From: Tritrichomonas musculus
Lineage: Eukaryota > Parabasalia > Tritrichomonadida > Tritrichomonadidae
Assembly: GCA_039105265.1 (NCBI GenBank)
Contig: JAPFFF010000012.1
Coordinates: 4,774,001-4,838,000, forward strand
Direction: 5' to 3'
DNA length: 64,000 nucleotides
The position numbers were made by a program, and so were the translations under genes. Under the pieces are notes generated by a model. The model was not told the DNA's origin and made no database searches. It worked only from the letters and a program-made list of their open reading frames with translations. Every line of letters begins with the position of its first letter. Within the stretch, counting starts at the first letter, position 1. Positions 1-8,984 of the stretch are shown piece by piece.

Positions 1-720
1 AAAAATGTGAACAATTGAACTAAAAAAAAAAATGAGACAGATGTGAGTGACTAATACGGACTAAAGTGAGACAATTGAGTATGTTGGTTGGACAAACAAT
101 GAGACAAATGTGTGTGATCAATTTGAATAAAAGCAAGACAAATGAATGAGGTAGTTTAGGATAAAAGTGAGGTAAAGAGTGTGATCAAGTGTAGTGGTTC
201 TAAAAAAGGGAATACTGATGTGCTAACAATGCGGTAAATTAAAGGGGAAATATTGAAACTGGAGACTGATTAGAAAAGTGAGGTTGATCAATGATGGAAT
301 TTGAAAATTTGGAAGTAGTGAAAATGATAAAAAATACATAGAAATTAAAAGGAAAATAGCATGATTAAGAAGGTTAGGTAGAGTAAAATTAACATGGTAG
401 AAAAAAATTTGAAGAAATTGTAGAGTTGAAAAGAAAAAGTGATAACATGGTAATATTTGTAGGTAAATATGCTGGAAAATGCTGAAATTGATATTTAACA
501 TGGAAATTAAAATAAGACCATTAGGCCTTTAAATTTGTTTGGAGGGTAAGACAGTAAAAATTGAAAAGGTATTTGAGCGTATATAAGGTTTTTAAGGGTT
601 AAAAAAGGGTAAAATGTTGGTTTTGTGGATAAAATTTGAAAATAAGAAAAAAATTGAGTAACATGGATAAAAAACCAGATTTGAGATCAACCTCTGGTGA
701 ATAACATGGATAAGAGGTCG
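1..720. other. C-depleted, G/A-rich non-coding tract
   Basis: No convincing gene. The + strand has many G and very few C for about 700 nt. It contains loose repeats around ATGAGACA-ATGTG-GTGA (near 33 and 105) and AACATGGATAA (near 660 and 703). The only long ORF here (223-501, minus) is a compositional artefact, rich in F, L, I and N. Confidence 0.5.
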
Positions 721-753
721 TGACTGCCCCTACTGCCCTACAAAAAAAAATTT

Positions 754-825
754 GGGACTTCGCGGACTCGAACCACGTACCTTACGATCTTCAGTCGTAC
801 GCTCTCCCAGGTGAGCTAAAGTCCC
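754..825 (-). tRNA. tRNA-Phe (GAA anticodon)
   Basis: The minus strand folds into a standard 72-nt cloverleaf. The acceptor stem is GGGACTT/AAGTCCC, the D stem GCTC/GAGC, the anticodon stem TACGA/TCGTA with loop CTGAAGA (anticodon GAA), and the T arm carries TTCGAGT. CCA is not encoded and there is no intron. A run of nine T follows the 3' end on the transcribed strand (plus-strand A run at 742-750) and fits a Pol III terminator. Confidence 0.97.
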
Positions 826-962
826 GCTGATTGTATTGTTTGCTTTTTAATATTTAATGAAATTCTGAAAATTGTGGATAATAATCGAAAAGTAACATTA
901 AGAAGATGCAAATCTAGATACATATCAATTATTCCTTTTCTTATAATTTTGCTGTAAAACTT

Positions 963-973
963 TCATATCACAT
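963..973 (+). promoter_or_regulatory. Initiator-like motifs upstream of the ankyrin-type gene
   Basis: Overlapping TCATAT (963-968) and TCACAT (968-973) match the trichomonad initiator TCA[C/T][A/T]. The A of TCACAT is 21 nt before the ATG at 991. This is a sequence match only. Confidence 0.45.
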
Positions 974-990
974 GTCAATTTAAAATTCAA

Positions 991-2124
991 ATGAATATTT
1001 CAGAATTTATCGCTCAAAAAAAGGAATTATATGCTGTCATTTTAAATTTTATTGAAAATAAAAATAATTCAGATGATTCAAGTCAAGAAACAACAAATTT
1101 TTTAGATACTCACCAAATTCGAGATAATAAAGAAGATATGAGACTGCTGCTTCATCTTATAGTAAAGATAACCAATAACCATCACAGGGATTCCAATTTT
1201 CTCAGCAAAATCAAAAAACTTCTTCAATCTTTGGAACAAGATATCAAACAAACTTTCTCAAATCTGGAGATTTTTGATTTATTTAAAAAGAGCAAAATTC
1301 TTCTTCTATATCTTTTTGAGATGAAAATAGTTACTGTTGATGAGACGATTGCTGCTTTTATGCTTAAAAAAAGTGACTCTTCACTCTCAAAATTTTTTTA
1401 CAATGAAATCAAACCGTTTACTGACGATAGAAATTCAAAGGCAATTGAAAAAGAGCTATCGGCTAGCAATGCATTCAAAAATTTTGAAGAAAACCGCCAA
1501 AAAGGTGAAAATGAGTCAATTTTGTGTGAACTGATTCGAAGAGATTCAATTGATGAGTTCACTTCACATGTATCAGAAAACAAACTGTCACTTTCAAGTA
1601 AAATAAAACTGTCACTTTTTGAGACCAATCCTTTTTTGATCAAGAAAAAAGAGCCGACTTTAATTGAGTACTCAGCATTCTATGGATCTATTCAAATTTT
1701 CAAATATTTACAACAAAATAAAATTGAATTGAAACCGTCACTTTGGCTCTACGCAATTCATTCAAACAACATTGACTTGATTCGCCTTCTTGATGAAAAC
1801 AAAATCGAACCTGATGACAAAACATTCAATGAATGCCTGAAAGAATCAATCAAGTGTCACCATCGTGAAATGACTAAAATAATCAACGACCATTTATCCT
1901 CTCAAAAAGATAATGACGGTTACAAATCGAATTTACTTTATTACTGTTTCCATTATTACAATTTTCCACAATTTCCTTCTGACTTTATTAGTGACAAATT
2001 CACTTTTTATTACGCATGCAATTTTGATTACATTCAAATTGTGAAATTTTATTTGAAAAATGAAAAAGTTGAAATAAATGCAAAAATAATTCTTAAAGTT
2101 TTTCCAATAAAGTTTCTAAATTAA
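991..2124 (+). CDS. DUF3447/ankyrin-type protein, probably truncated
   Basis: This 377-residue protein has the N-terminal pattern of the large trichomonad DUF3447/ankyrin family: a helical start (MNISEFIAQKKEL), then the NKEDMRLLLHLIVKI segment and ankyrin-like helices such as IEYSAFYGSIQIFKYL and YACNFDYIQIVKFYL. No signal peptide or membrane segment is visible. It stops at 2124 in the middle of an ankyrin unit. The next ORF, from 2275, lies in the same frame and opens with the second half of an ankyrin repeat (ALHLAAMKNN, continuing into IEIIHLLL). The locus was therefore probably one ankyrin plus BspA gene, interrupted by stops in the 150-nt gap. The protein is likely intracellular and its role is unknown. 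Family assignment is from pattern memory and is fairly secure; whether this half is functional is not. Confidence 0.8.
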   Translation: MNISEFIAQKKELYAVILNFIENKNNSDDSSQETTNFLDTHQIRDNKEDMRLLLHLIVKITNNHHRDSNFLSKIKKLLQSLEQDIKQTFSNLEIFDLFKKSKILLLYLFEMKIVTVDETIAAFMLKKSDSSLSKFFYNEIKPFTDDRNSKAIEKELSASNAFKNFEENRQKGENESILCELIRRDSIDEFTSHVSENKLSLSSKIKLSLFETNPFLIKKKEPTLIEYSAFYGSIQIFKYLQQNKIELKPSLWLYAIHSNNIDLIRLLDENKIEPDDKTFNECLKESIKCHHREMTKIINDHLSSQKDNDGYKSNLLYYCFHYYNFPQFPSDFISDKFTFYYACNFDYIQIVKFYLKNEKVEINAKIILKVFPIKFLN

Positions 2125-2274
2125 TAATGTTTTTCATCGAATTTCAAAAAGTCAATTAGTTTTTATGGTAAAATTTCCAAAAAAATTTGATTTTGAATGA
2201 AGTTTCAATTAAAAATTTTTGAATGAAATTTTTTATTAATAATTTTAAATACAACGGCTTTACATCTTGCAGCG
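2125..2274 (+). other. Disrupted linker between ankyrin and BspA ORFs
   Basis: The flanking ORFs share a frame. Stops occur at 2122 and 2224, and the sequence between is low-complexity A/T. From about 2251 the frame reads TTALHLAAMKNN, an ankyrin signature running straight into the BspA ORF. No trichomonad splice motif (GTATGT, ACTAAC...AG) is visible, so decay is more likely than an intron. Confidence 0.55.
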
Positions 2275-3981
2275 ATGAAAAATAATATTGAAATCATTCA
2301 TCTCTTACTTCATGAGAAAGGAATTCTAATTGAACCTAGCACATTCAAAAATTGCAAGTTATTAAAAAATGTTGAAATTCCATCTTCAGTCACTTCAATT
2401 GAAACGTCAGTATTTGAAGGCTGCTCATCTTTGGAACGAGTAACAATACCATCTTCTGTCACTGAAATCAAAGAAAGTTCTTTCTGTAACTGTTCGTTAT
2501 TGACAACAGTTTCATTTGAAAACTCATCGTCTTTGGTTTCAATAGGAAGGAATTCATTCCGTGGTTGTTCAAAATTGAAAGAAATAGAAATATCGAACTC
2601 AAAACTGACATCAATTGCTGACTCAGCTTTCTTTGGTTGTTCATCATTAACGCAAGTCACAATTCCTTCCTCTGTCACAGATATAAAATCACATTCATTT
2701 AAAGGTTGTTCGTCATTGAAAGAAATTTCAATTCCTGATTCGGTTGCAAATATCGGATGGTCTGCTTTTAGTGAATGTTCGTCTTTGATTCGAATTGAAA
2801 TTCCATCATCAGTGACAAACATTGCTGACTCATCTTTCATTGGTTGCACGTCGATAACCGAATTGACAATTCCAACGTCAGTTACATCAATTGGAAGGAA
2901 GTCGTTTGAAGGATGTTCATCATTAAAAAATGTCACGTTTCTTTCACCTTCATCAATCGAGTCAATCACTGAATCGTCATTTGCTAACTGTTCCTCATTG
3001 ACGCATTTTGAAGTCCCTCTTTCAGCTGAAGTAATCGGTCCTTATGCGTTCAACGGATGCACTTCGCTGAAGCAGATCAAGATTCATTCATCTGTCAGCA
3101 AAATTGGCAAGTATGCTTTTTACGGTTGTTCTCAATTGACTGAAATTTCAATTCCTTCTTTAGTGACCGAAATTGGAGAGTACACATTCAGCTGCTGTTC
3201 ATCACTCTCCAAAATTGACATTTCATCAAACATTGCTTCAATTGGTTCGCATGCATTTGAAGGCTGTCATTCGATTAAAGAAATAACGATTCCTTCTTTG
3301 GTTTCTTTCATTGGAGATTCTGCTTTTAGTGACTGTTCATCGTTGCTTGAAATAACGATTCCATCTCTCGTTGAAGTTGTACAAAAGTACACTTTTGATA
3401 AGTGCAGCTCATTGATGAGAATCAACCTTCCTTCATCAGTAAGTCAAATTGGAAATTACGCTTTTAATAAATGTTTTTCGCTTGTTGAAATTTCGATTCC
3501 TTCATCAGTGACTGAAATCAACGATTCTACTTTTAAAGGCTGTTCTTCACTCCTTTCAATTTCAATTCCTTCGTCTGTTTCTTCGATTCATTCTTACGCT
3601 TTTTATCAGTGCTCTTCATTGAGCCAGGTTTTGTTTGAGGATCAGTCTTCTTTGAATCTAATTGGAAACTCGTCTTTCTACGGTTGTTCTTCGTTGACTC
3701 AGATAAAATTGCCGTCTTCTGTGAAACAAATCGGCGATTCTTCTTTCGCTGATTGCATATCATTGATTGAAATTGGCATCCCTTCGTCAGTGACTGAAAT
3801 CGGATCTTCAGCTTTTGAAGGATGCACTTCAATAAAAAACGTGTCAATTCCCCAGTCTGTAACTCAAATCGGGTCGTCTGCATTTAAAAATTGTCCATCA
3901 TTGACTCAAATAACAATGCCATCATCAGTAAGTTCTGATAATATAGGAATTAAGCCTAACACAAAAGTTGTTAGATTTTAA
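2275..3981 (+). CDS. BspA-like leucine-rich repeat protein with ankyrin-type N terminus
   Basis: The 568 residues are almost wholly tandem 22-24-residue repeats of the BspA/LRR_5 type, consensus roughly S-I-P-S-S-V-x-x-I-G-x-x-A-F-x-G-C-S-S-L, from about residue 18 to 555 (over 20 copies). The first 17 residues (MKNNIEIIHLLLHEKGI) are the end of an ankyrin unit. There is no signal peptide, C-terminal membrane segment or tail, so surface display cannot be inferred. BspA-like proteins in trichomonads are implicated in adhesion and host contact, but many lack export signals. The protein ends at KVVRF, shortly before poly-T tracts. The true start may lie upstream because the ankyrin frame extends to about 2227; the ATG at 2275 is only the first in-frame one. 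Confidence 0.85.
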   Translation: MKNNIEIIHLLLHEKGILIEPSTFKNCKLLKNVEIPSSVTSIETSVFEGCSSLERVTIPSSVTEIKESSFCNCSLLTTVSFENSSSLVSIGRNSFRGCSKLKEIEISNSKLTSIADSAFFGCSSLTQVTIPSSVTDIKSHSFKGCSSLKEISIPDSVANIGWSAFSECSSLIRIEIPSSVTNIADSSFIGCTSITELTIPTSVTSIGRKSFEGCSSLKNVTFLSPSSIESITESSFANCSSLTHFEVPLSAEVIGPYAFNGCTSLKQIKIHSSVSKIGKYAFYGCSQLTEISIPSLVTEIGEYTFSCCSSLSKIDISSNIASIGSHAFEGCHSIKEITIPSLVSFIGDSAFSDCSSLLEITIPSLVEVVQKYTFDKCSSLMRINLPSSVSQIGNYAFNKCFSLVEISIPSSVTEINDSTFKGCSSLLSISIPSSVSSIHSYAFYQCSSLSQVLFEDQSSLNLIGNSSFYGCSSLTQIKLPSSVKQIGDSSFADCISLIEIGIPSSVTEIGSSAFEGCTSIKNVSIPQSVTQIGSSAFKNCPSLTQITMPSSVSSDNIGIKPNTKVVRF

Positions 3982-4394
3982 TTTTAAATAAAAGTTTTTT
4001 TATTATTATCATTTTTTTTTTTTTTTTTTTTTTATTGATGTTTCATTATCTGCAAGAACTTTGATTTCTGTTACTTCGCTATTAATTAGATTTTAATCGA
4101 TGTTCATTATTATTTTTTTGTTTTAATGTTGATCGTTTTTTTTTTTTTTTTTTTTTTTTTTCAGAAGAAAAAAAATTGACTAAGTTTGTTTGTCAAGGAT
4201 ACGGATTTATGACAGCGAAACTTGCTCAATTATTGAGCTTGCATATTCAAATATGAAATATCAGGAGCTATTCAATAGTAAAAGCTTATAAAATCATAAA
4301 GAGACTTCTTATTTATTTTAATGCTCAAATGTTAAAAAGAAAAATAATTTTTCATGAATCATTTTTTTAAGCTAACAGCAACATATAAAAAAAA
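3982..4394. other. Intergenic region with two long poly-T tracts
   Basis: Two poly-T tracts of about 20 nt lie near 4011-4033 and 4138-4161. TTAGATTTTAAT from the end of the BspA ORF recurs near 4087, suggesting a small local duplication. No gene is seen. Confidence 0.5.
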
Positions 4395-4489
4395 GCCAGG
4401 GCAAGGATTCGAACCTTGATTAAGTTAAACCTTTGATCAACGTTGTTGAATCAATAGAGATACCTGCCCTTCCACTAGACGACCCTGAC
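4395..4489 (-). tRNA. Atypical tRNA gene, 95 nt, anticodon not assigned
   Basis: The minus strand has a 7-bp acceptor stem (GTCAGGG/CCCTGGC, one G-U), an A box (TCGTCTAGTGG), a perfect B box (GGTTCGAATCC) in a 5-bp T arm (CAAGG/CCTTG), and a T run after the 3' end (A run at 4387-4394 on +). It is about 20 nt longer than a type I tRNA. The middle does not form a canonical anticodon arm; instead TTGAT/ATCAA and CAAC/GTTG form an internal hairpin. It is either an intron-bearing tRNA, a long-variable-arm tRNA or a damaged gene. I could not place the anticodon with confidence. Confidence 0.7.
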
Positions 4490-5022
4490 TTCTTGTTTAT
4501 TTCTTGTTAATTTTGCCTTTATTTGTTAAATTATGCTCACATTAAAAACAATAAATGATTTGGCCGGCGTTTATATTATTAAATAATTTCATTTTGGCTG
4601 CAAAAAAAAAAATAAAACAAATTTAATTGAAATTCAAAAATTTAAATTTTGATATATCCTTAAAATTTTGAACAAGCTTTACTTTTTGTTTGATACTATC
4701 ATCATCATGTATAACTACATTTTGATGAACCAAAAAAAAAAAAAAAAAAACGATCAAAATGAAATCAAAATGGAACTATATCTGATGGTAATAGTATATT
4801 TTTCAACTGAATTATATTGAATTATTTCTTAATATCCTTTATAAATTTCATTTAACAGCATATTCTGCAAAATATTATATGAATAGGTTTCATGAATTTA
4901 AATTAGCACTTAATTTTAAGCTATAAAAATATTTACAATGTTATAAAACAATATTAAAATAAAACAGCTCGTTAAATTAAAAGAATAATTTTTACATAAA
5001 TATTTTATATTGGCAGAAAAAT
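4490..5022. other. AT-rich intergenic region
   Basis: Nothing beyond A/T homopolymers is recognised. Confidence 0.4.
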
Positions 5023-5439
5023 TTATTCTGACCAATAACTATCAAATTCATTCTTATTTTCAAAGCAAGATTCAATTGCTCTATCTATAATTTCAATGAC
5101 TGGTTGATCGTTATATTTTTCTTCTAATAATTGAGCTTCGTTTAAGTATTGCATAGCCTTCATTTTATTGTTTTGATCTGATCCCCATGACCCCCTAAAG
5201 AAAAAGCTGAGGTTGGTTGTGCTCATCCACAATGAAATTTCTTGATTTGCTTTTCTGCAAACATCAGCATCATCTGAATTCAATGAATTATGGAAATCTT
5301 CACTAACAAATTTTAACAAATCATTTTTCCATTTTTCTAGTCCAGTTTCATTACTTCCATAAAGCTTGCTTCCTTTGACATACATTGCTGATGGTGAGAA
5401 AGGATCAACAAAGTCTTCTTCTTCTTCTCCTGCGTCCAT
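5023..5439 (-). CDS. Small acidic hypothetical protein
   Basis: The protein has 138 residues, starting MDAGEEEEDFVDPFSPSAM. I chose this start because an initiator-like TCATTT lies 20 nt upstream and falls inside the longer reading frame that begins at 5484, so that longer frame is unlikely to be translated. The protein is acidic, with an acidic N terminus, a central KWKNDLLKFVSEDF helix and a helical C-terminal half (KAMQYLNEAQLLEEKY) that could be a short helical-repeat unit. There is no signal peptide or membrane segment. I do not recognise the family. Confidence 0.7.
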   Translation of the reverse strand: MDAGEEEEDFVDPFSPSAMYVKGSKLYGSNETGLEKWKNDLLKFVSEDFHNSLNSDDADVCRKANQEISLWMSTTNLSFFFRGSWGSDQNNKMKAMQYLNEAQLLEEKYNDQPVIEIIDRAIESCFENKNEFDSYWSE

Positions 5440-5455
5440 ATTATTATTTATAAAG

Positions 5456-5461
5456 AAATGA
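5456..5461 (-). promoter_or_regulatory. Initiator motif TCATTT
   Basis: TCATTT on the minus strand, with its A 20 nt before the ATG at 5439. It fits the trichomonad initiator consensus and decides the start of the small acidic protein. Confidence 0.55.
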
Positions 5462-6915
5462 AGCGTTGATATTTCAATTAACAAACTTTAAATTTGGAAA
5501 GTAAAAGCGTAAAATCGATACTAATAAATTTAAATAATTACATATTTGATTTCAATATTGATCAGAAATTTGATAAAATAAAAATAATTCAATTTGATAA
5601 AAAAAATTCTTAAATATCTTTTTTATATGTCAGAAAATTAATATCTTTTTCTCAATACATCAAACTTTTTCATTATATTTTTTTAAAAAAGTTTAAAGAA
5701 AGTATTTAGTATATTCAATGAAATTACTAGAAATTATTTAAAATTATTTATTATTTTTATTCTATAAGATTATAAAAATATTAAAATTTAATTAGGAAAA
5801 TAAACAAAAATATTTTATGAAAATAATTTGATTTTTTAATTCTTTTTTTTACCTTTGAAATTTGTTACGAATATTTATTAAAATTCAGAAAATTTAGGTC
5901 ATAGAATAGCATCTATTTATCTCTATTGGAATAAATTTAAACTATCAATAAGTCAACAAAATATATTATAATAATTTATAAAACATTAAAAAATAAAATA
6001 AAATATATATTTAAAGTTATTCATTAAAATCTGATTTGAATATCATTCAAGAATATCTAAAATTTAAAACTTATTTGTATAAATAGAATAAATAACACTT
6101 ATAAATTTGTCTTAAACTTGAATGGCGTATCATAATAAAAGAAGTGAAAAAACAATCTTATCTTTTATAATGAGATTTTGAATTACACAAATACAACTTT
6201 GAAATTTGCTTTTATATATCATATATATTTAAACTATTATAATAATATTTCGTAATAATTAAATTCAATTTATTCATTAATCAAAATACTTTGAAAAGTA
6301 AAATAAAAATATAAAAATATGGAAAATTAAATATGTTTAAAATATAATATCAAAGTGTAATTACTTTATTAAATAGATATTTTGAAATATTTGCATTTTT
6401 TTTTGTGGTGAGCTTTTTCTGATTTGGTAAAATATCATTCAAATTTTCTGTGATTATTTCAACTTTTTGATTATATTATTTACTTACAAATTTTTTATAA
6501 CGTTAGATGTTTTTTTCTTTACTTTCTAATTTAATCCCTGATATCGGTTAAAATGGTTAATTTTTTGCCTAGACGATTAAATTATTTTTCTAAAAAAAAT
6601 CCATGAATAAAGTTTATTGGACCAAAATATTAGATTTAAAACAAACAATGTAAAACTTTTGGTCAATGTTTTATATTAAAACATCAATAAAATTTAATTA
6701 TAAAGAAATGAAATCGTTTAGGTCAATATTTCACTATAAAAACCGATATCCGGGATTAAATTATATTTCCGGGATAAAAACTGTCAACGTTAAATTTAAG
6801 CTATTTCATGGACAATTGAAAGAATTTATTAAAAAGAGAGATATATTTTACAAAGGGAAAAAACATTTTTACTCGAAATAATGTTTAAAAAATATATAAG
6901 GATTAGTTAATTTGC
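5462..6915. other. Long AT-rich gene-free stretch
   Basis: About 1.4 kb with no credible gene. A 71-codon ORF at 6666-6881 (+) has no supporting signal and biased composition. Confidence 0.45.
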
Positions 6916-7599
6916 TTAACTAATTAAGCACTTCTTTTTATGATGATGATGACGATGACGGTGGTGGTGATGATGATGATGATGACTTGATTCAACTTCT
7001 CTTGGCTTGGATGGTGTTGATGGCTGAGATGGTCTTGATGGCTGAGATGGTCTAGAAGGTTGATTATAGTTGTTTCTTGTATTAGAATATGAGGAAGTAG
7101 GTTGATATGTAATTTGCCGTGGCCTAAGCCTTTCAACTGTTCCATTTGCTATAGCATTTAATCTTGTTGAATAAGCATTAAGTGGATTTATGTAGTGTAG
7201 TTCCATCCAAGCCATTTTAAATGTCATGATTTTCAGAGAATGAACTGTTTTTCCAGCAATTATGAATTCACGTGTTGCTGCAAGGGCACATCTTGTATCT
7301 GATATTTCATAAAATTGATTGTTGTAATCACCACATAGTTCAGAACTATTGATCATAAGTTTTTTTTCAACAAACAAGTCGGGACTAAGTAATACCGCAA
7401 GAGCCAATACTTTATTTTCATCATCAAAAGATAGACTTGAATAATTTGAATAGTCCATTAAATCATTTGGAATACCAAAATCTGTAAGACAATTAATTGA
7501 TTCCAAATAATACATGAGCCTAGCCATTGGTGCATCTGGAACGTTTACAACTTTTCCAATTCTTTCTATTCCAATTTCACGTTGCCGTACTCCAAGCAT
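6916..7599 (-). CDS. Hypothetical protein with His-rich tail and CaaX prenylation box
   Basis: The protein has 227 residues. Residues 1-155 form a globular-looking domain (starting MLGVRQREIGIERIGKVVNV) that I cannot assign. A low-complexity linker with three RPSQPS-type repeats follows at about 178-197, then a run of His interrupted by Arg (about 205-218), three Lys and the C-terminal tetrapeptide CLIS. CLIS preceded by basic residues is a standard CaaX motif, with Ser favouring farnesylation; this predicts attachment to the cytosolic face of a membrane. The His cluster could bind zinc or nickel, or act as a pH-sensitive charge patch. There is no signal peptide. The ATG is preceded by an A/T homopolymer and no initiator motif is visible. 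The CaaX reading is secure in the sequence; its use is inferred. Confidence 0.8.
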   Translation of the reverse strand: MLGVRQREIGIERIGKVVNVPDAPMARLMYYLESINCLTDFGIPNDLMDYSNYSSLSFDDENKVLALAVLLSPDLFVEKKLMINSSELCGDYNNQFYEISDTRCALAATREFIIAGKTVHSLKIMTFKMAWMELHYINPLNAYSTRLNAIANGTVERLRPRQITYQPTSSYSNTRNNYNQPSRPSQPSRPSQPSTPSKPREVESSHHHHHHHHRHRHHHHKKKCLIS

Positions 7600-8984
7600 T
7601 ACAAAAATCTTTATATTTTTTTTTTTTTTTTCAATTAATATAAAATCTTAAAAGGAAATTTTCAATGAAAGATTTTGCAAATAATAAACATTACTTAATT
7701 AACTTTGCTATATTTTAAAATGCATTTTTTATGAGAAATAAAATTGGGCAAATAGTTATTGCGCTATATATTTTGAATTAATCTGCGTTATATGAAGTGA
7801 TATAAACTTTACTTTTGAATTAAAAAATAAATTTTCTTCTTTCAATTTTTCTGATATTTTTCCTATTGGTTTTAAACTGTAATATTTTTACAATTAATTA
7901 ACTATTGATAATTTTAATATTAAATATTTCAAGATAATATCTAAAAGAATACAACCCATTCAATTTTTTGTCTTCTTAATACTGCGATTTGGGATTTTGC
8001 GTAAAATTGTCAAATTTAAAATTTTTGATATATAAAAATTTTGAAAAATTTTGCTTTCATTAAAATTTTGAGAAATTATAGAAGAGTAGAAAGTATTCCG
8101 TTTACTTTTTTTAAAAAAAAGACTTTTCGATTTATATTTTGTCATATTACGTGTCATTATAAGTATTTAATATAATTATTTCTTTTATTTTCAATAATAA
8201 TGATATATTATCAAGAAAACGATGGATATAAATTTTAATATTGAATACTTTCTCTCAATTTTGGGTTGCTTATTTCTCAAAATTGTACTGTGATCATTTC
8301 CATTTGCATGGATGAAAATAGTTTATATATGCACCTAAATTTATCCTAAATTTTTTATAAAGTTTCTGGACTTAGATTTTACTAGATGATTATTATTTCG
8401 ATTTTCTCAACAAAAATTACTATTTTATTTATTTTAATAAATACTTAATCGTATTTGATATATAATTAAACAACAAATTTTAATTATGGTGATTTTTACT
8501 TGGATTATTGAAGATATTCAGTTTTTTCCAAAAGATCATGAATTTTATATTTTTTCATAAAAATAGATTTTATATGTAATAATAAATAGAAATAGTTATA
8601 TTTTTAATTACAATACCTTTTTGATTCATCAGAAAATAATATAATAATTTCAATGAAAAAAATCACCTTTACGATAACTATTTCACCTTTATAAACCAAA
8701 AAATAAATGCAAATATCTTTTTTTTCTCCCACCAAAAAACATTTTATAATAACAAAATTAACGCAACTGTAATAATTCCAAGCTGTATAAAAGATTAATT
8801 TAAATTTAGAAATAATTAAAAATAATTAACGTAAATTATTATATCAAAAAATCACAACCGAAGATATTATTAAATCAATGACATATCTAGTTATTTCATT
8901 AAATAAAAAGAGAAGAATATCAAAGAAAATTAAATAATTTTTTAATAAAAAATGAAGATTTATATTTTAACTGATTATCAGATT
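7600..8984. other. AT-rich intergenic region
   Basis: About 1.4 kb of A/T-rich DNA, including a T run at 7618-7631. No gene or clear repeat is seen. Confidence 0.45.

Noticed and set aside
223-501. 92-codon minus-strand ORF
   Set aside because: Low-complexity F/L/I/N composition caused by the C-depleted tract; no initiator or similarity.
2122-2274. Intron between the ankyrin and BspA ORFs
   Set aside because: No GTATGT donor or ACTAAC..AG acceptor is present; in-frame stops and decay explain the gap better.
2310-2969. 219-codon minus-strand ORF inside the BspA gene
   Set aside because: Antisense shadow of LRR repeats; the plus frame has the family consensus throughout.
4395-4489. Selenocysteine or suppressor tRNA
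   Set aside because: TCA or CTA could be placed in possible loops, but neither gives a paired anticodon stem or the 9-bp acceptor stem of tRNA-Sec.
6666-6881. 71-codon plus-strand ORF
   Set aside because: No initiator, no recognisable domain, biased composition; unlikely to be a gene.
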